DNA of 64,000 nt from Novosphingobium sp. (GTDB taxonomy: Bacteria; Pseudomonadota; Alphaproteobacteria; Sphingomonadales; Sphingomonadaceae): positions 1 through 64,000 of the forward strand of contig NZ_JAPZQX010000010.1 of NCBI RefSeq assembly GCF_027531025.1. Direction: 5' to 3'. The notes under the pieces were generated by a model. It did no database searches and was not told the origin of the DNA. It saw only the letters and a list, made by a program, of their open reading frames with translations. A program made the position numbers and the translations under genes. Of the stretch, positions 24,696-34,251 are shown one piece after another (position 1 is the stretch's first letter; each line of letters opens with the position of its first letter).

Positions 24696-25598
24696 TTGCG
24701 TCAGTGCGGGGGCTGCCGCGCGCCGGACGGCTGCAACGGCTCGGCCGGTGCAAGCGGGACGGGCGCGGTCGGGATCTGGACTGCGGGCGTCATCCGGTTC
24801 GGTGACCAAAACGCCGGCCTGAACAACCAGTCCTACGAGTTCGAATCCGAAGGGATCACGATCGGTGCCGACTATCGCTTCAGCCCCAACTTCGCGGCGG
24901 GCCTGGGCATCGGGTTCGGGCGTGATACGGTCGACATCGGCAAGAACGGCTCGCGCAGCCGGGGCGAGGCCAAGACGGTCGCGCTCTATGCCAGCTACCC
25001 GCCGGGCAGCGGGATCCTCATCGACGGCCTGGTCGGCTAACAGTGGCTCGACTTCGACCTGCGGCGCTATGTCACCTCGACCGCACGCCTGGTCGACCCG
25101 CAGCGCAGTGGCCATCAGTGGTTGGGTTCGGTCAGCCTTGGTGCGGATCTGATGCGGGGCAAGTGGCAGTTCACGCCCTATGCCCGGCTCGACTTCTCGC
25201 GGGCGCGGCTTGAGGGCTATACCGAAAGCTCGGGATCGGTCTTCGACCTGACCTTCCTCGACCAGTCGGTGGACTCGACCTCGCTCGGCCTCGGCACCCG
25301 GCTGCGCTACAGCGCTGACCTGGGTGGCGGGACCCGGCTCTACCCCGAGCTCAAGGCTGAGTACCTGTGGCAACTCGATCGCAACGGCGATGAGCTGGTG
25401 ACCTATGCTGACCTGCTGGCCGGACCATACTCGGCCCTGCGGCTCAACACGCTGGACCGCGACGAACTGGTGCTGGGCGGCAACCTCGACCTCGAATTGC
25501 GCAGCAACTGGCTGTTCGGCGTCGAATACCTTAGCCGGTTTGCTTCCGGCGTCGGGTCTGACAGCACGGTCAAGGTGGTCATCAGCCACGAATTCTAA
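24696..25598 (+). pseudogene. Broken autotransporter outer-membrane barrel gene
   Basis: Translating one frame through a single in-frame TAA at 25038 gives about 300 residues of an autotransporter beta-domain: YEFESEGITIGADYRFSPNF, GLGIGFGRDTVDI, GEAKTVALYASY, then after the stop QWLDFDLRRYV, GKWQFTPYARLDFSRARLEG, TLDRDELVLGGNLDLELRSN and a final SHEF with terminal Phe as in outer-membrane barrels. The frame is the same on both sides, so one nonsense change (for example TAC to TAA, giving GYQWLDFD) explains the break. The passenger region and signal peptide are missing upstream. Outer-membrane type, not functional as it stands. Confidence 0.8.
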
Positions 25599-25881
25599 GT
25601 TACCCGCAAGGGTCGCGCGGGAACGCCGGGGGGTGCCATGCATCCCCCGGCGAACCTGTCTTCGCAACTGCTTTGGGCCTCGCTCAAAGGGCTGCCGGAA
25701 AGGCACAGGATACCGGTAGACCCTGTTGCGTCGCAGCGGATTGCGGCCAAGCGCAATTGGCCGATCAACAGGGCTGCTCAAGTGCTGCGTATTTTGTGAA
25801 GCAGGCAGCGCGGCGGGTGCTGGCGCGCAGCCGCCAATCGGCCTAGTATTGCTGCAAGAACAAGCAGGTGGGGGAAGCGCG

Positions 25882-27357
25882 ATGGGGCAGTTCTGGGCAA
25901 GCTTTGCCGGACAGGTGACGATGGCTGTGGCGCTGCTGGCGCTGATCGGCTTTCTGACCTGGCGGACGACGACCAAAGCCGCCCACCCGGCGCACGATGG
26001 CTCGGCCAAGGACGTTTATCTCGCCAGTGGGGGCCTGAAATGGCTCTATGTCGCGGGGGCAATCACGCTGACCAACCTCTCCACCGAACAGCTGGTGGGG
26101 ATGAACGGCAATCAGATGCTTCTGCTGGCCTGGTGGGAACTTGCCGGGTTTGTCGGCCTGCTGATCCTGGCCTTCGTCTTCGTGCCGGTCTATTACCGGA
26201 CCGGCTGCACCACGGTGACCGAACTGCTGGAACAGCGCTATGACGGCGGCTCGATCCGCACGCTGATTTCGGCGCTGTTCCTGATTGGCAATATCCTGAT
26301 CTACCTGCCAGCCGCGCTCTATTCGGGCAGCCTGTTCCTCAAGTCGATGTTCGCGGTGGACTGGCCGCTCTGGTACTTTGCCGCGCCGATGGCGATCGTG
26401 GCCGCGATTTACACGATGATGGGCGGCCTGCGCGCCGTGGCGGTGATGGACACCTATTCCGGGATCGGCGTGCTGGCGATTGCCATGCTGGTGGTGATCC
26501 TGGCGCTCAATGCCATCAACTGGGATTTTTCGGGCATCCCGCACGAACGGCTGACCATGGTGGGTGATGCGGATTCACCGATTCCGTTCCACACCCTGTT
26601 CACCGGGATGCTGTTCATCCAGATCTTCTACTGGTCGACCAACCAGAACATCACGCAAAAAGCCATGACCGCCCCCACCGTGCGCGAGGCGCAGAAGGGC
26701 GTGCTGGCCGCAGCGGCGGTGCGGATCCTGATCATCCCGGCGATCGTCGTGATCCCCGGCGTGGTCGGATACAAGCTGTTCGGCGATGTCGACGATGCGG
26801 CCTATGGCCAGGTGGTGGCCGCCGTCTTGCCGCAGTGGTTGTCGGGCGCCTTTGCCGCGATGATGGCAGCGGCGGTGATCGCGCATACGGCCGCCATCCT
26901 CAACAGCTCGGTCGCGCTCTATGCGGTGGACTTCCACACCAAGTTCATCCGCCCGGTGCAGGATCACCGGCGGTTGGCGGCGGTTGTTTCGGCCGTGCTG
27001 ACGGTCACCACGATCCTGATGGTGCCCGTGTTCCAGAACGCCAAGTCGATCATCAACCTGTTGCAGCAGCTGAACGGCCTGTCTTCGATGCCGATCCTTT
27101 CGGCCTTCATCGTCGCCCTGCTGTTCCGCGGCGTCGCGGCGCGGGCGGCGATTGCCGGGGTGGTCTGGGGTGTGGCGCTCTATGGCCTCTACACTTTCGC
27201 CTGGCAGCCAGCCGGCCTGATCGGCTTGCACTACATCGATTTCATGGTGGTGACCCTGGTCACTTCGGTGCTCTTCGCGCTGGGCTTCAACCGCCTGGTA
27301 TTGGGGCGGAAGGCCCGCTTTACCGGTTGGCGGGGAATTGCCGAGGCCAAGGCCTGA
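25882..27357 (+). CDS. Sodium:solute symporter family transporter
   Basis: A 491-residue SSS-family inner-membrane transporter with about 14 hydrophobic segments. Start chosen at the ATG after GGGGGAAG (MGQFWASFAGQV); the longer frame upstream has no ribosome site. Family signatures: VYLASGGLKWLYVAGAITLT in the first helices with LSTEQLVGMNG, TTVTELLEQRYDG, YWSTNQNITQKAMTA and TAAILNSSVALYAVDFHTKF. The helix pattern and the NQNITQKA motif match the SGLT-like sugar/inositol branch, so a sugar or polyol with sodium is the likely substrate. The following gene is a TonB receptor, with about 110 bases between, so the two may act in series across both membranes. The 283 bases before the start show no gene. 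Confidence 0.85.
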   Translation: MGQFWASFAGQVTMAVALLALIGFLTWRTTTKAAHPAHDGSAKDVYLASGGLKWLYVAGAITLTNLSTEQLVGMNGNQMLLLAWWELAGFVGLLILAFVFVPVYYRTGCTTVTELLEQRYDGGSIRTLISALFLIGNILIYLPAALYSGSLFLKSMFAVDWPLWYFAAPMAIVAAIYTMMGGLRAVAVMDTYSGIGVLAIAMLVVILALNAINWDFSGIPHERLTMVGDADSPIPFHTLFTGMLFIQIFYWSTNQNITQKAMTAPTVREAQKGVLAAAAVRILIIPAIVVIPGVVGYKLFGDVDDAAYGQVVAAVLPQWLSGAFAAMMAAAVIAHTAAILNSSVALYAVDFHTKFIRPVQDHRRLAAVVSAVLTVTTILMVPVFQNAKSIINLLQQLNGLSSMPILSAFIVALLFRGVAARAAIAGVVWGVALYGLYTFAWQPAGLIGLHYIDFMVVTLVTSVLFALGFNRLVLGRKARFTGWRGIAEAKA

Positions 27358-27468
27358 CTGCCTTGTAAGGTCGCGGTCACATCATGGTCTGACCAGCATC
27401 AGACGAATCGCATCAGCGCGTAACATGCGCCGCCTACCCGCTCCCCGAACCTAACCAACGGGGAAACC

Positions 27469-29736
27469 ATGCGTAAACTGATTGCTGCTCTGCTCGCTTC
27501 TTCTGCCCTGCTGCCGCAGGCTGCCCTGGCCACCGCGGCCGAGACTTCCGAGGCCACCACCGAAGCCGCTGCCGAAGAGGCCGAGATCATCGTGCTGGGC
27601 CGGGGCGAAACCCGCCAGGTCCAGGAAGTGAGCCAGCGCGACATCGCCGTTCTGCTGCCCGGCACCAGCGCGATCCGGGCAATCGAGAAGCTGCCCAGCG
27701 TCAATGTCCAGTCGGCTGACGCTTTTGGGAATTACGAATGGTCGACCCGCGTCACCATCCGCAGCTTCAACCAGAACCAGCTGGGCTTCAATTTCGACGG
27801 CATCCCGCTGGGCGACATGAGCTATGGCAATCACAATGGCCTTCATATCAGCCGCGTGGTCAGCCCGGAAAACATCGGCTTGGTCCGCGTGACGCAAGGC
27901 TCCGGCGCGCTGGGTACCCAGTCGACCAACAACCTGGGCGGCACGGTTGAAACATTCTCGCTCGACCCGCTCGATCGTTTCGGCGGCCGGGCCAATGCCA
28001 CCTATGGCAGCGCCGAGACGATGCGCGGCTTCGTGCGGTTGAACCTGGGCAGCAGCGATGGGGTGCGCGGTTTCGTGTCCTATGGCTATGGCTCGACCGA
28101 CAAGTACAAGGGCAGGGGCCAGCAGGATCAGCACATGGTCAATGCCAAGGTGGTCGTGCCGCTGGGCGAGGCGCAGCTCGATGGCTGGTTCAGCTATTCG
28201 GACCGGCGCGAGCAGGATTACCAGGACATGTCGCTGAGCATGCTGGCGCGGCTTGGCTATGACTGGGACAACACCTTCCGCGACTATAACCTCGCGATCC
28301 AGCTGGCCGATATCGCCAACAACCGGGGCGAAACCGGTGCGCCGATCTCCAACGCAGCGGCCGGCACGGTCTATCCGGGCAGGATCACCTCGGCTGACGA
28401 TGCCTATTACGACGCTTCGGGCCTGCGCAAGGACACGGTTGCCGCGATCGGTTTCAAGAGCCCGCTGGGCGAAGGTATCAAGCTGGCGCTGCGCGGCTAT
28501 TACCACCACAATCGCGGTATGGGCCTCTGGGCCACACCCTATGTGCCCAGCCCCAATGGCGTGCCGATCTCGATCCGCACGACCGAATACAAGATCGACC
28601 GGGGCGGGGTCTTCGGCCGGATCGACTGGGAAAGCGGGATCAACACGCTGTTGGTCGGCGGCTGGTATGAAGCCAACACGTTCAACCAGGCCCGCCGCTT
28701 CTATGGGTTGGAAAGCCGCGCCAATCCAGGGCGTTCGTTCCGCGACTACCCAACCAACCCGTTCTTCACCCAGTGGGAATTCGATTTCGACACCGAGACG
28801 CTGCAGTACTTCGTGGAAGACCGGATCGACCTGGGCCAGGTGAAGATCAACCTGGGCTGGAAGGGCTTCAAAGTCACCAACGAAGCCAAGGCCGTGGTTG
28901 CCGCCAGCTTCCCGCAGGGCAAGATTGACGCGACCGACTGGTTCCAGCCGCACGTTGGCGTCAACCTGTCGCTGGGGGACAATGCTGAAGTCTTCGCCGG
29001 CTTCACCCAGGCGACTCGCGCCTTTGCCTCGGCCACCACGACCGGGCCGTTCTCGACCAACCAGGCCGGGTTCAACTCGATCGTCAATACGTTGAAGCCG
29101 GAAACCTCGGACACCTATGAACTGGGCGCGCGCTTCAACAGCTCCAACTTCAACGGCGTGGTCGGGGTTTACCTGGTCAACTTCAAGAACCGCCTGCTCT
29201 CGGCGGCCAGCGGCCCCAGCATCGTCGGTAGCCCCTCGGTGTTGCAGAACGTCGGTTCGGTCCGGGCGGTCGGGTTCGAGGCGCTGGGCGATCTGAAGCT
29301 GGGCGGCGGGTTCGGCCTGTTCGCGTCCTACAGCTATACCGATGCGACCTATCGCGATGACGTGCGCAACCTGTCGGGCACGCTGCTGGCGGCGATCAAG
29401 GGCAAGACCGTGGTCGACAGCCCCAAGCACATGCTGCGCGGCGAACTGACTTATGACCAGGGTCCGATCTTTGGCCGGATCGGGGCGAACTACATGTCGA
29501 AGCGGTTCTTCACCTATACCAACGACCAGTCGGTTCCGGGCCGCACGGTGGTGGATGCTTCGATCGGTTATCGCCTGACCGACCGGATCGAGGTGCAGCT
29601 CAATGCCACCAACCTGTTCGACGAGCAGTACCTCGGCACGATCAATTCGGGCGGCACCGGCAACAGCGGGGATCGCCAGACCCTGCTGGTGGCGGCTCCG
29701 CAGCAGTTCTTCGCCACGCTTAAGGTCGGGTTCTGA
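27469..29736 (+). CDS. TonB-dependent outer-membrane receptor
   Basis: A 755-residue receptor with a signal peptide (MRKLIAALLASSALLPQAAL, cut near ALA-TAAE). Residues about 50-170 are the plug domain (IRAIEKLPSVNVQSADAFGN, VTIRSFNQNQLGFNFDGIPL, LVRVTQGSGALGTQSTNNLG); the rest is a 22-stranded barrel ending in KVGF with terminal Phe. A TonB box-like segment EIIVLGR precedes the plug. It follows the sodium symporter and precedes PhoD, and an intrinsic terminator lies between it and PhoD. The ligand is unknown; candidates are the sugar carried by the symporter or a phosphorylated compound for PhoD. Confidence 0.9.
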   Translation: MRKLIAALLASSALLPQAALATAAETSEATTEAAAEEAEIIVLGRGETRQVQEVSQRDIAVLLPGTSAIRAIEKLPSVNVQSADAFGNYEWSTRVTIRSFNQNQLGFNFDGIPLGDMSYGNHNGLHISRVVSPENIGLVRVTQGSGALGTQSTNNLGGTVETFSLDPLDRFGGRANATYGSAETMRGFVRLNLGSSDGVRGFVSYGYGSTDKYKGRGQQDQHMVNAKVVVPLGEAQLDGWFSYSDRREQDYQDMSLSMLARLGYDWDNTFRDYNLAIQLADIANNRGETGAPISNAAAGTVYPGRITSADDAYYDASGLRKDTVAAIGFKSPLGEGIKLALRGYYHHNRGMGLWATPYVPSPNGVPISIRTTEYKIDRGGVFGRIDWESGINTLLVGGWYEANTFNQARRFYGLESRANPGRSFRDYPTNPFFTQWEFDFDTETLQYFVEDRIDLGQVKINLGWKGFKVTNEAKAVVAASFPQGKIDATDWFQPHVGVNLSLGDNAEVFAGFTQATRAFASATTTGPFSTNQAGFNSIVNTLKPETSDTYELGARFNSSNFNGVVGVYLVNFKNRLLSAASGPSIVGSPSVLQNVGSVRAVGFEALGDLKLGGGFGLFASYSYTDATYRDDVRNLSGTLLAAIKGKTVVDSPKHMLRGELTYDQGPIFGRIGANYMSKRFFTYTNDQSVPGRTVVDASIGYRLTDRIEVQLNATNLFDEQYLGTINSGGTGNSGDRQTLLVAAPQQFFATLKVGF

Positions 29737-29758
29737 TCCGACCCACGAAGTCCCTCCC

Positions 29759-29790
29759 GGGGTGCGGATGCCTGACGGTATCCGCACCCC
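29759..29790 (+). terminator. Hairpin between the TonB receptor and PhoD
   Basis: An 11-bp perfect stem (GGGGTGCGGAT/ATCCGCACCCC) with a 10-base loop, followed by TT only. It could end most transcripts of the receptor gene and let some reach PhoD. Confidence 0.6.
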
Positions 29791-29860
29791 TTCCTCATGG
29801 ACCAGGGAGGGATACAACCGGCACACCGCAGGCACCAACCCGGCACTACAGGATCACACC

Positions 29861-31540
29861 ATGACCACCAGGCATCCGATCACGCGCCGCTCAGCCATTG
29901 CCGGCCTTTCTGCCACTGCCGCGCTGGCGACCCTGCCGGTCAGCGCGCGGGCCATGGAGCGGACCAACCGGGTTTTCCGCCACGGCGTGGCCAGCGGTGA
30001 TCCCGATGCGACCAGTGTGGTCCTGTGGACCCGGATCACGACCAGCGCGCCGCAGGAGGTGACCTGGGAGCTCGCCGACAATCCCGGCTTTGCCCCGATC
30101 CTGCGCCAGGGCCGGTTCGCCACCGGGCCGGAGCGGGATTATACCGTCAAGGTGGTAGCCGATGGGCTGGAGCCGGGCCGGGCCTATTTCTATCGCTTCC
30201 GTGCCGGTGGGGCAGTCTCACCGGTCGGCCAGACCCGCACCCTGCCGGTCGGCCGGGTCGAGCGGCTGGGCATCGCGCTGGCTTCGTGTTCCAACTATGT
30301 CTTTGGCTTCTTCAACGCCTATGACGCGATTGCCCGCGATGCGGCGGTCGATTTCGTCCTCCACACCGGGGATTACATCTACGAATATGGCGCGGACGGC
30401 TGGGGCGTGGAGATCGCCCGCCAGCTGGGCCGGGTGCATCAGCCGGCCGGGGAGATCGTCTCGCTCGCCGATTACCGGATCCGTCACGCCCAATACAAGA
30501 CCGATGCCGGGGCCCAGGCCATGCATGCTGCGAAGCCCCTGCTGGCTTGCTGGGACGATCACGAGAGCACCAACAACCCCTGGGTGGGCGGGGCGCAGAA
30601 CCACCAGCCCAAAACCGAGGGTGAGTGGACCACCCGCCGCGCCGCCTCGATCCAGGCCTATTTCGAATGGATGCCGGTGCGCGAGCCGGGGCCGGGCCGC
30701 ACCCGGATGCAGTTCTGGCGCACCTATGTGTTCGGCGATCTGGCCACGCTTTCGACCCTTGAAACCCGCCACACCGCGCGGGCCGAGCAGATCGATTACG
30801 CGCCATACCGCAAGACCATCGCCAGCCATGCCGACGTGGCAGCGCTGGAACGCGATGTCATCGGCGCGCCGGGCCGGCCGATGCTCGCCCCCGAACTCGA
30901 AGCCGATCTGGCCGCCGCCTGGTCCCGCTCGAAGGAACTTGGCCAGCCCTGGCGGCTGATCGGCAATCCCATGCCTATCGCCCGCACCCGCGTGCCCGAT
31001 GTGGTGCGGCTGGACCTGATCCCTGATCCGGCCAGCCAGGCGAAGCCGCTGCCTGCAGCGGTTGACCTCGCCTGGAAGGGCAAGTGGAACCTGCCGTTCT
31101 ATCCCGATACCTGGGATGGCTATGAATGGGCGCGCGAGCGGCTGTACAGCCAGGCCCGCGCCGCCGGGGTCGATGACCTGGTGTTCCTGACCGGTGACAG
31201 CCACAGCTTCTGGGCCAACCGCCTGGCCGATGCTTCGGGCCGGCCGATCGGGCTGGAACTGGGTACGGCCGGGATCACCTCACCGGGGGATTTCATCGAA
31301 AGCGGGTTCGATCGGTTGACCGCGGCACGGCTCGACGCCGCCTTTGCCGAACACAACCCCGAGGTGATCTGGACCGACAACCTGCACCAGGGCTATGTCC
31401 GCCTGGAGCTGGGTCGCGCGACCGGCCGGGCCACTTTCGTTGCGATGAGCAACATCCGCAGCCAGCGCTACGCCACCCGCGCGATCAGTCAGTGGCGGCT
31501 GCTGCGCGAGGGTGGCGGGCTGGAACTCGTCCGACTTTGA
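29861..31540 (+). CDS. phoD: PhoD-type alkaline phosphatase/phosphodiesterase
   Basis: A 559-residue periplasmic enzyme. The start is the ATG giving MTTRHPITRRSAIAGLSATA, a twin-arginine-type signal (ITRRSAIAG) with a cut site near SARA; longer frames upstream run into the receptor gene. PhoD metal-site motifs are present: HTGDYIYEYG near residue 169, WDDHESTNNPW near 231 and LTGDSHSFWANRL near 443, which bind the iron and calcium ions. PhoD cuts phosphate mono- and diesters, releasing phosphate from phospholipid and nucleic-acid fragments. The N-terminal Fn3-like domain (SGDPDATSVVLWTRIT) is also present. No Pho box is visible directly upstream. Confidence 0.93.
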   Translation: MTTRHPITRRSAIAGLSATAALATLPVSARAMERTNRVFRHGVASGDPDATSVVLWTRITTSAPQEVTWELADNPGFAPILRQGRFATGPERDYTVKVVADGLEPGRAYFYRFRAGGAVSPVGQTRTLPVGRVERLGIALASCSNYVFGFFNAYDAIARDAAVDFVLHTGDYIYEYGADGWGVEIARQLGRVHQPAGEIVSLADYRIRHAQYKTDAGAQAMHAAKPLLACWDDHESTNNPWVGGAQNHQPKTEGEWTTRRAASIQAYFEWMPVREPGPGRTRMQFWRTYVFGDLATLSTLETRHTARAEQIDYAPYRKTIASHADVAALERDVIGAPGRPMLAPELEADLAAAWSRSKELGQPWRLIGNPMPIARTRVPDVVRLDLIPDPASQAKPLPAAVDLAWKGKWNLPFYPDTWDGYEWARERLYSQARAAGVDDLVFLTGDSHSFWANRLADASGRPIGLELGTAGITSPGDFIESGFDRLTAARLDAAFAEHNPEVIWTDNLHQGYVRLELGRATGRATFVAMSNIRSQRYATRAISQWRLLREGGGLELVRL

Positions 31541-31632
31541 TTGCGGCCGAGGCCCCGGGGGCTTTGAGCGACTGGGCGCCTATCGCTCGGCGCCGGTTAC
31601 GCACGCGGGCACTTGGGCCCGCATTGGCAAGA

Positions 31633-32322
31633 TCAGAAGCTCCAGTTTACCGCGGCGACAACAGTCGCCTTGCCGAGCGGTGTGAAGGCCCGGGCGGTGT
31701 CCATGTAGCTTACCGAGGCCTCGAAGCCCGAGCCGAGATCGTAGGTGAGGCCCAGTTGCCAATCGCGCTTGGCATCACCGAAGGCACCGTCCTCGATGCC
31801 GATCGAGCCATTGATCGCGATCGGTGTGTCGCCGATTGGCGCCTTGCCGCTGATGTAGACATAGGTGTTGTCGAGGCCGCCAAGATTATCCTGTTTGGGG
31901 GCGTAAGCGACGCCCACCTTCAGATCCGTCTTACCGATGCTGGTGCCGATCGCCGAATTGAGCTCGTAAAAGTTGAACGCACTGTTTCCGGGGTAGACGA
32001 AATAGGTTCCGCCCACCTCGATATTCGCCTTGCCGACCGAACCGCTCCAGCCGACGGTCCAATCGGTCTCGAGTTCGTCAGCAGAGCCATCCAGCGCGAC
32101 ATTCGATGCCCAGACGCTCGCGTAGAAGCCCGACTTGTGGTTGAGGCTGAGTTCACCGGACAGGGCCGGCTCATCATCCGAAAGCGAGATGCCGCGATAG
32201 CGATAGTCGGAGGAAGCCGACAGGCCGCCTTCCAGCGTCCAGTCCCTGACAGTCTCGGCCATGGCCGTGGTAGGAGCCGCGGCAGCCAGGATTGCTGCGC
32301 CGGTAAGTAGACGAAAACTCAA
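31633..32322 (-). CDS. TorF-family putative porin
   Basis: A 229-residue outer-membrane protein with signal peptide MSFRLLTGAAILAAAAPTTA (cut after AMA). The family pattern is clear: GGLSASSDYRYRGISLSDDE, SGFYASVWASNVAL, YVYPGNSAFNFYELNS and the last strand VVAAVNWSF with terminal Phe. TorF proteins (about 230 residues) form small barrels thought to act as porins; the transported solute is unknown. It is read in the same direction as the histidine kinase and its stop-side neighbour PhoD is convergent. The 42 bases to the kinase suggest co-transcription, so the porin may be a target of this signalling system or merely a neighbour. Confidence 0.85.
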   Translation of the reverse strand: MSFRLLTGAAILAAAAPTTAMAETVRDWTLEGGLSASSDYRYRGISLSDDEPALSGELSLNHKSGFYASVWASNVALDGSADELETDWTVGWSGSVGKANIEVGGTYFVYPGNSAFNFYELNSAIGTSIGKTDLKVGVAYAPKQDNLGGLDNTYVYISGKAPIGDTPIAINGSIGIEDGAFGDAKRDWQLGLTYDLGSGFEASVSYMDTARAFTPLGKATVVAAVNWSF

Positions 32323-32363
32323 GGTAACCTCCTGTTAAATTTGTAAGAAATTGGTGCCGGGCC

Positions 32364-34232
32364 TTACTCCGCCGGCAATGTCTGAAGAGTGACGGTCGCC
32401 GTGGCGCCGCGGCCGCGGCCGTCGCTGCACAGCGTGATCGAACCACCCATGGCGTTGATGGTGTTGGCGCACCAATGCAGACCAAGACCTCCAACCTTGT
32501 CCGAGCGGGTCGAAAAGCCGCTTTCAAACAACTGGTCGGCGATCTCGGCCGGGAAGCCTTCGCCATCATCGCGGATGGTGATGATGCAATGCTGCTTGTC
32601 ATCCGAAAGCCGCGCCCGGATCGATACGCTGCCACCTTCCCGTCCGCTCGCGACGATGGCTTCGGTCGAATTTGTGATCAGGTTTTCCAGCACTTGGCGA
32701 AGGAGCAGGCGGTTCCCGCAGGCGGGAAGCTCTTCGGGGCAGTCGAGAACCACGCCAATCCGTTGATCACCCTTGAACTTTGCGATGTTGGTTGCGTCGC
32801 GCAGCAGGGCGCGCACATCCAGCAACTCGTCCATGCGCGTTGGACGCTGATGCTGTTGGTTGCCGGTGATGACAGCCAGGGTCTCGGCCAGGTTATGGTT
32901 GGCCTGGTGCGCGTAACCCCCGATCTCGTCGAGCGCATGGACGATATCCTCGCGGGTCGCGGCAATGTAGGTAATCAGCCGTTCCCGGCGATCTGCGGGC
33001 GTTCCTTCATCACCCAGTTCGACGAGCGCCCGCTCGAAATTCGGGGGCATGACCTTGCCGACCTGGTCGCTGAGCAGGCCGAGGATAACCTTGATCGGGC
33101 TGAGGCTGTTGCGCACGTTATGCATGACGCCCACCGCGGCCTGCGAGCGCCCAAGTTCGAAGGATTGGTCCTCGTTCTCGGCACGCAGGCTCTCGAGTTC
33201 GTCGAACAAGGCGTTGAACTCGTCCTGCAGCTTCACGATCTCCTTGGCTCCACCAACGGATGTCACTGTTGTCAGGTGTCCGGTTTCGCGGATGCGGTTG
33301 ACGTCGCGGCTCAGCGCACTGACCGGCCGGACAATCAGGTCGGAGATGCGCCAGCGCAGGGTCACGAGCATGGCTGCGCCGACCAGCAGCAAGGCGATGA
33401 TGAGTGCGATCTGCAGCTTGTCCCCCACCGCCATGAGATCGCGGCGAATATCGAAGGAAACGCTGCCGACAATGGCCTTGTCATGGGCCTCGATTGGCAA
33501 GGTGATCCGCAGGTTCGATCCGTCGCGCACGACCACCTTTTCGCTATTTGCGCCACCAAGCGACAGTTTGCCTTTGACCTGGAGCGCCTTGTTGAAATCA
33601 GCGATCGCGACGGGCTGGAAGAAGACCACGTAGCCGCGCGAGGGGCCAGCTAACGAACTCGGGAGGATTGAGGTGCCGCCAAGAACGAACAGCCGCCGGT
33701 CGAAAATGATGAAAGAATGAAAGTCCTTGCCCGGGATGGCGAGCTTGCGAAACGCCGGCGCCGTCACGATCCGCTGGAACGCCGCGGCAAGATCGGGGCG
33801 GGGCTCTCCATCCCTGTCAAAGTAGGCTGTTGAAGCGCCGCTGCCATCAAATCGAACGAAAGCCAGGCCCTCGATGCCCGCGTTGCGGAACGATTCAGGG
33901 TTGATGTTACTTTCAGCGAATTCGCGATTGAAATTGTTGATGTAGCTGTGGGAATCGTCCCAGATTCCCCAATCGCGGGCCCGCAGGACAATGTTGTCCT
34001 GCACATCCTCGAAATAGGCATTGGCGCGGGCCTCTTGCCGCTGGGCGTCCGCCTCTTCGAGCTGCGTGAAACTCAAGTGGATGATCAGCGAAATTGCGAG
34101 CAAGACGAGCAGAGCGGCTGTGCCGCCGATCAGGCACAGGTTCAGCAGCAGCCGCCCATTGAGATTGAGCTGCCGATCAAATCGCGCAAAGCTGTCCAGG
34201 GCCGCTTGGGCCCGCATTGCGAGTAAAGTCAT
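32364..34232 (-). CDS. CHASE4-containing sensor histidine kinase
   Basis: A 622-residue membrane kinase. A first membrane segment (LLLNLCLIGGTAALLVLLAI) precedes a periplasmic CHASE4-type sensor (residues about 75-270; VQDNIVLRARDWGIWDDSHS, YFDRDGEPRPD), then a second membrane helix (LQIALIIALLLVGAAMLVTL), a HAMP region, and a dimerisation helix with the probable phospho-acceptor His near residue 370 in GVMHNVRNSLSPIKV. The ATPase follows: NLITNSTEAIV (N box), IRDDGEGFPAE (G1), VGGLGLHWCANTI (G2). The H-box context HNVRN differs from the classic HELR. The response-regulator gene 19 bases upstream on the same strand is the likely partner; the ligand is unknown. Confidence 0.88.
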   Translation of the reverse strand: MTLLAMRAQAALDSFARFDRQLNLNGRLLLNLCLIGGTAALLVLLAISLIIHLSFTQLEEADAQRQEARANAYFEDVQDNIVLRARDWGIWDDSHSYINNFNREFAESNINPESFRNAGIEGLAFVRFDGSGASTAYFDRDGEPRPDLAAAFQRIVTAPAFRKLAIPGKDFHSFIIFDRRLFVLGGTSILPSSLAGPSRGYVVFFQPVAIADFNKALQVKGKLSLGGANSEKVVVRDGSNLRITLPIEAHDKAIVGSVSFDIRRDLMAVGDKLQIALIIALLLVGAAMLVTLRWRISDLIVRPVSALSRDVNRIRETGHLTTVTSVGGAKEIVKLQDEFNALFDELESLRAENEDQSFELGRSQAAVGVMHNVRNSLSPIKVILGLLSDQVGKVMPPNFERALVELGDEGTPADRRERLITYIAATREDIVHALDEIGGYAHQANHNLAETLAVITGNQQHQRPTRMDELLDVRALLRDATNIAKFKGDQRIGVVLDCPEELPACGNRLLLRQVLENLITNSTEAIVASGREGGSVSIRARLSDDKQHCIITIRDDGEGFPAEIADQLFESGFSTRSDKVGGLGLHWCANTINAMGGSITLCSDGRGRGATATVTLQTLPAE

Positions 34233-34251
34233 TGTCGGGAATGGCCTTGAT

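Noticed and set aside
27358..27468. A possible Pho box before the receptor upstream of phoD
   Set aside because: CGGTCAC is present but its partner 11 bases on (TGGTCTG) matches at only three positions.
27451..29838. A 795-codon open frame on the minus strand over the TonB receptor
   Set aside because: Antisense shadow; the plus strand has a signal peptide, plug and barrel in one intact frame.
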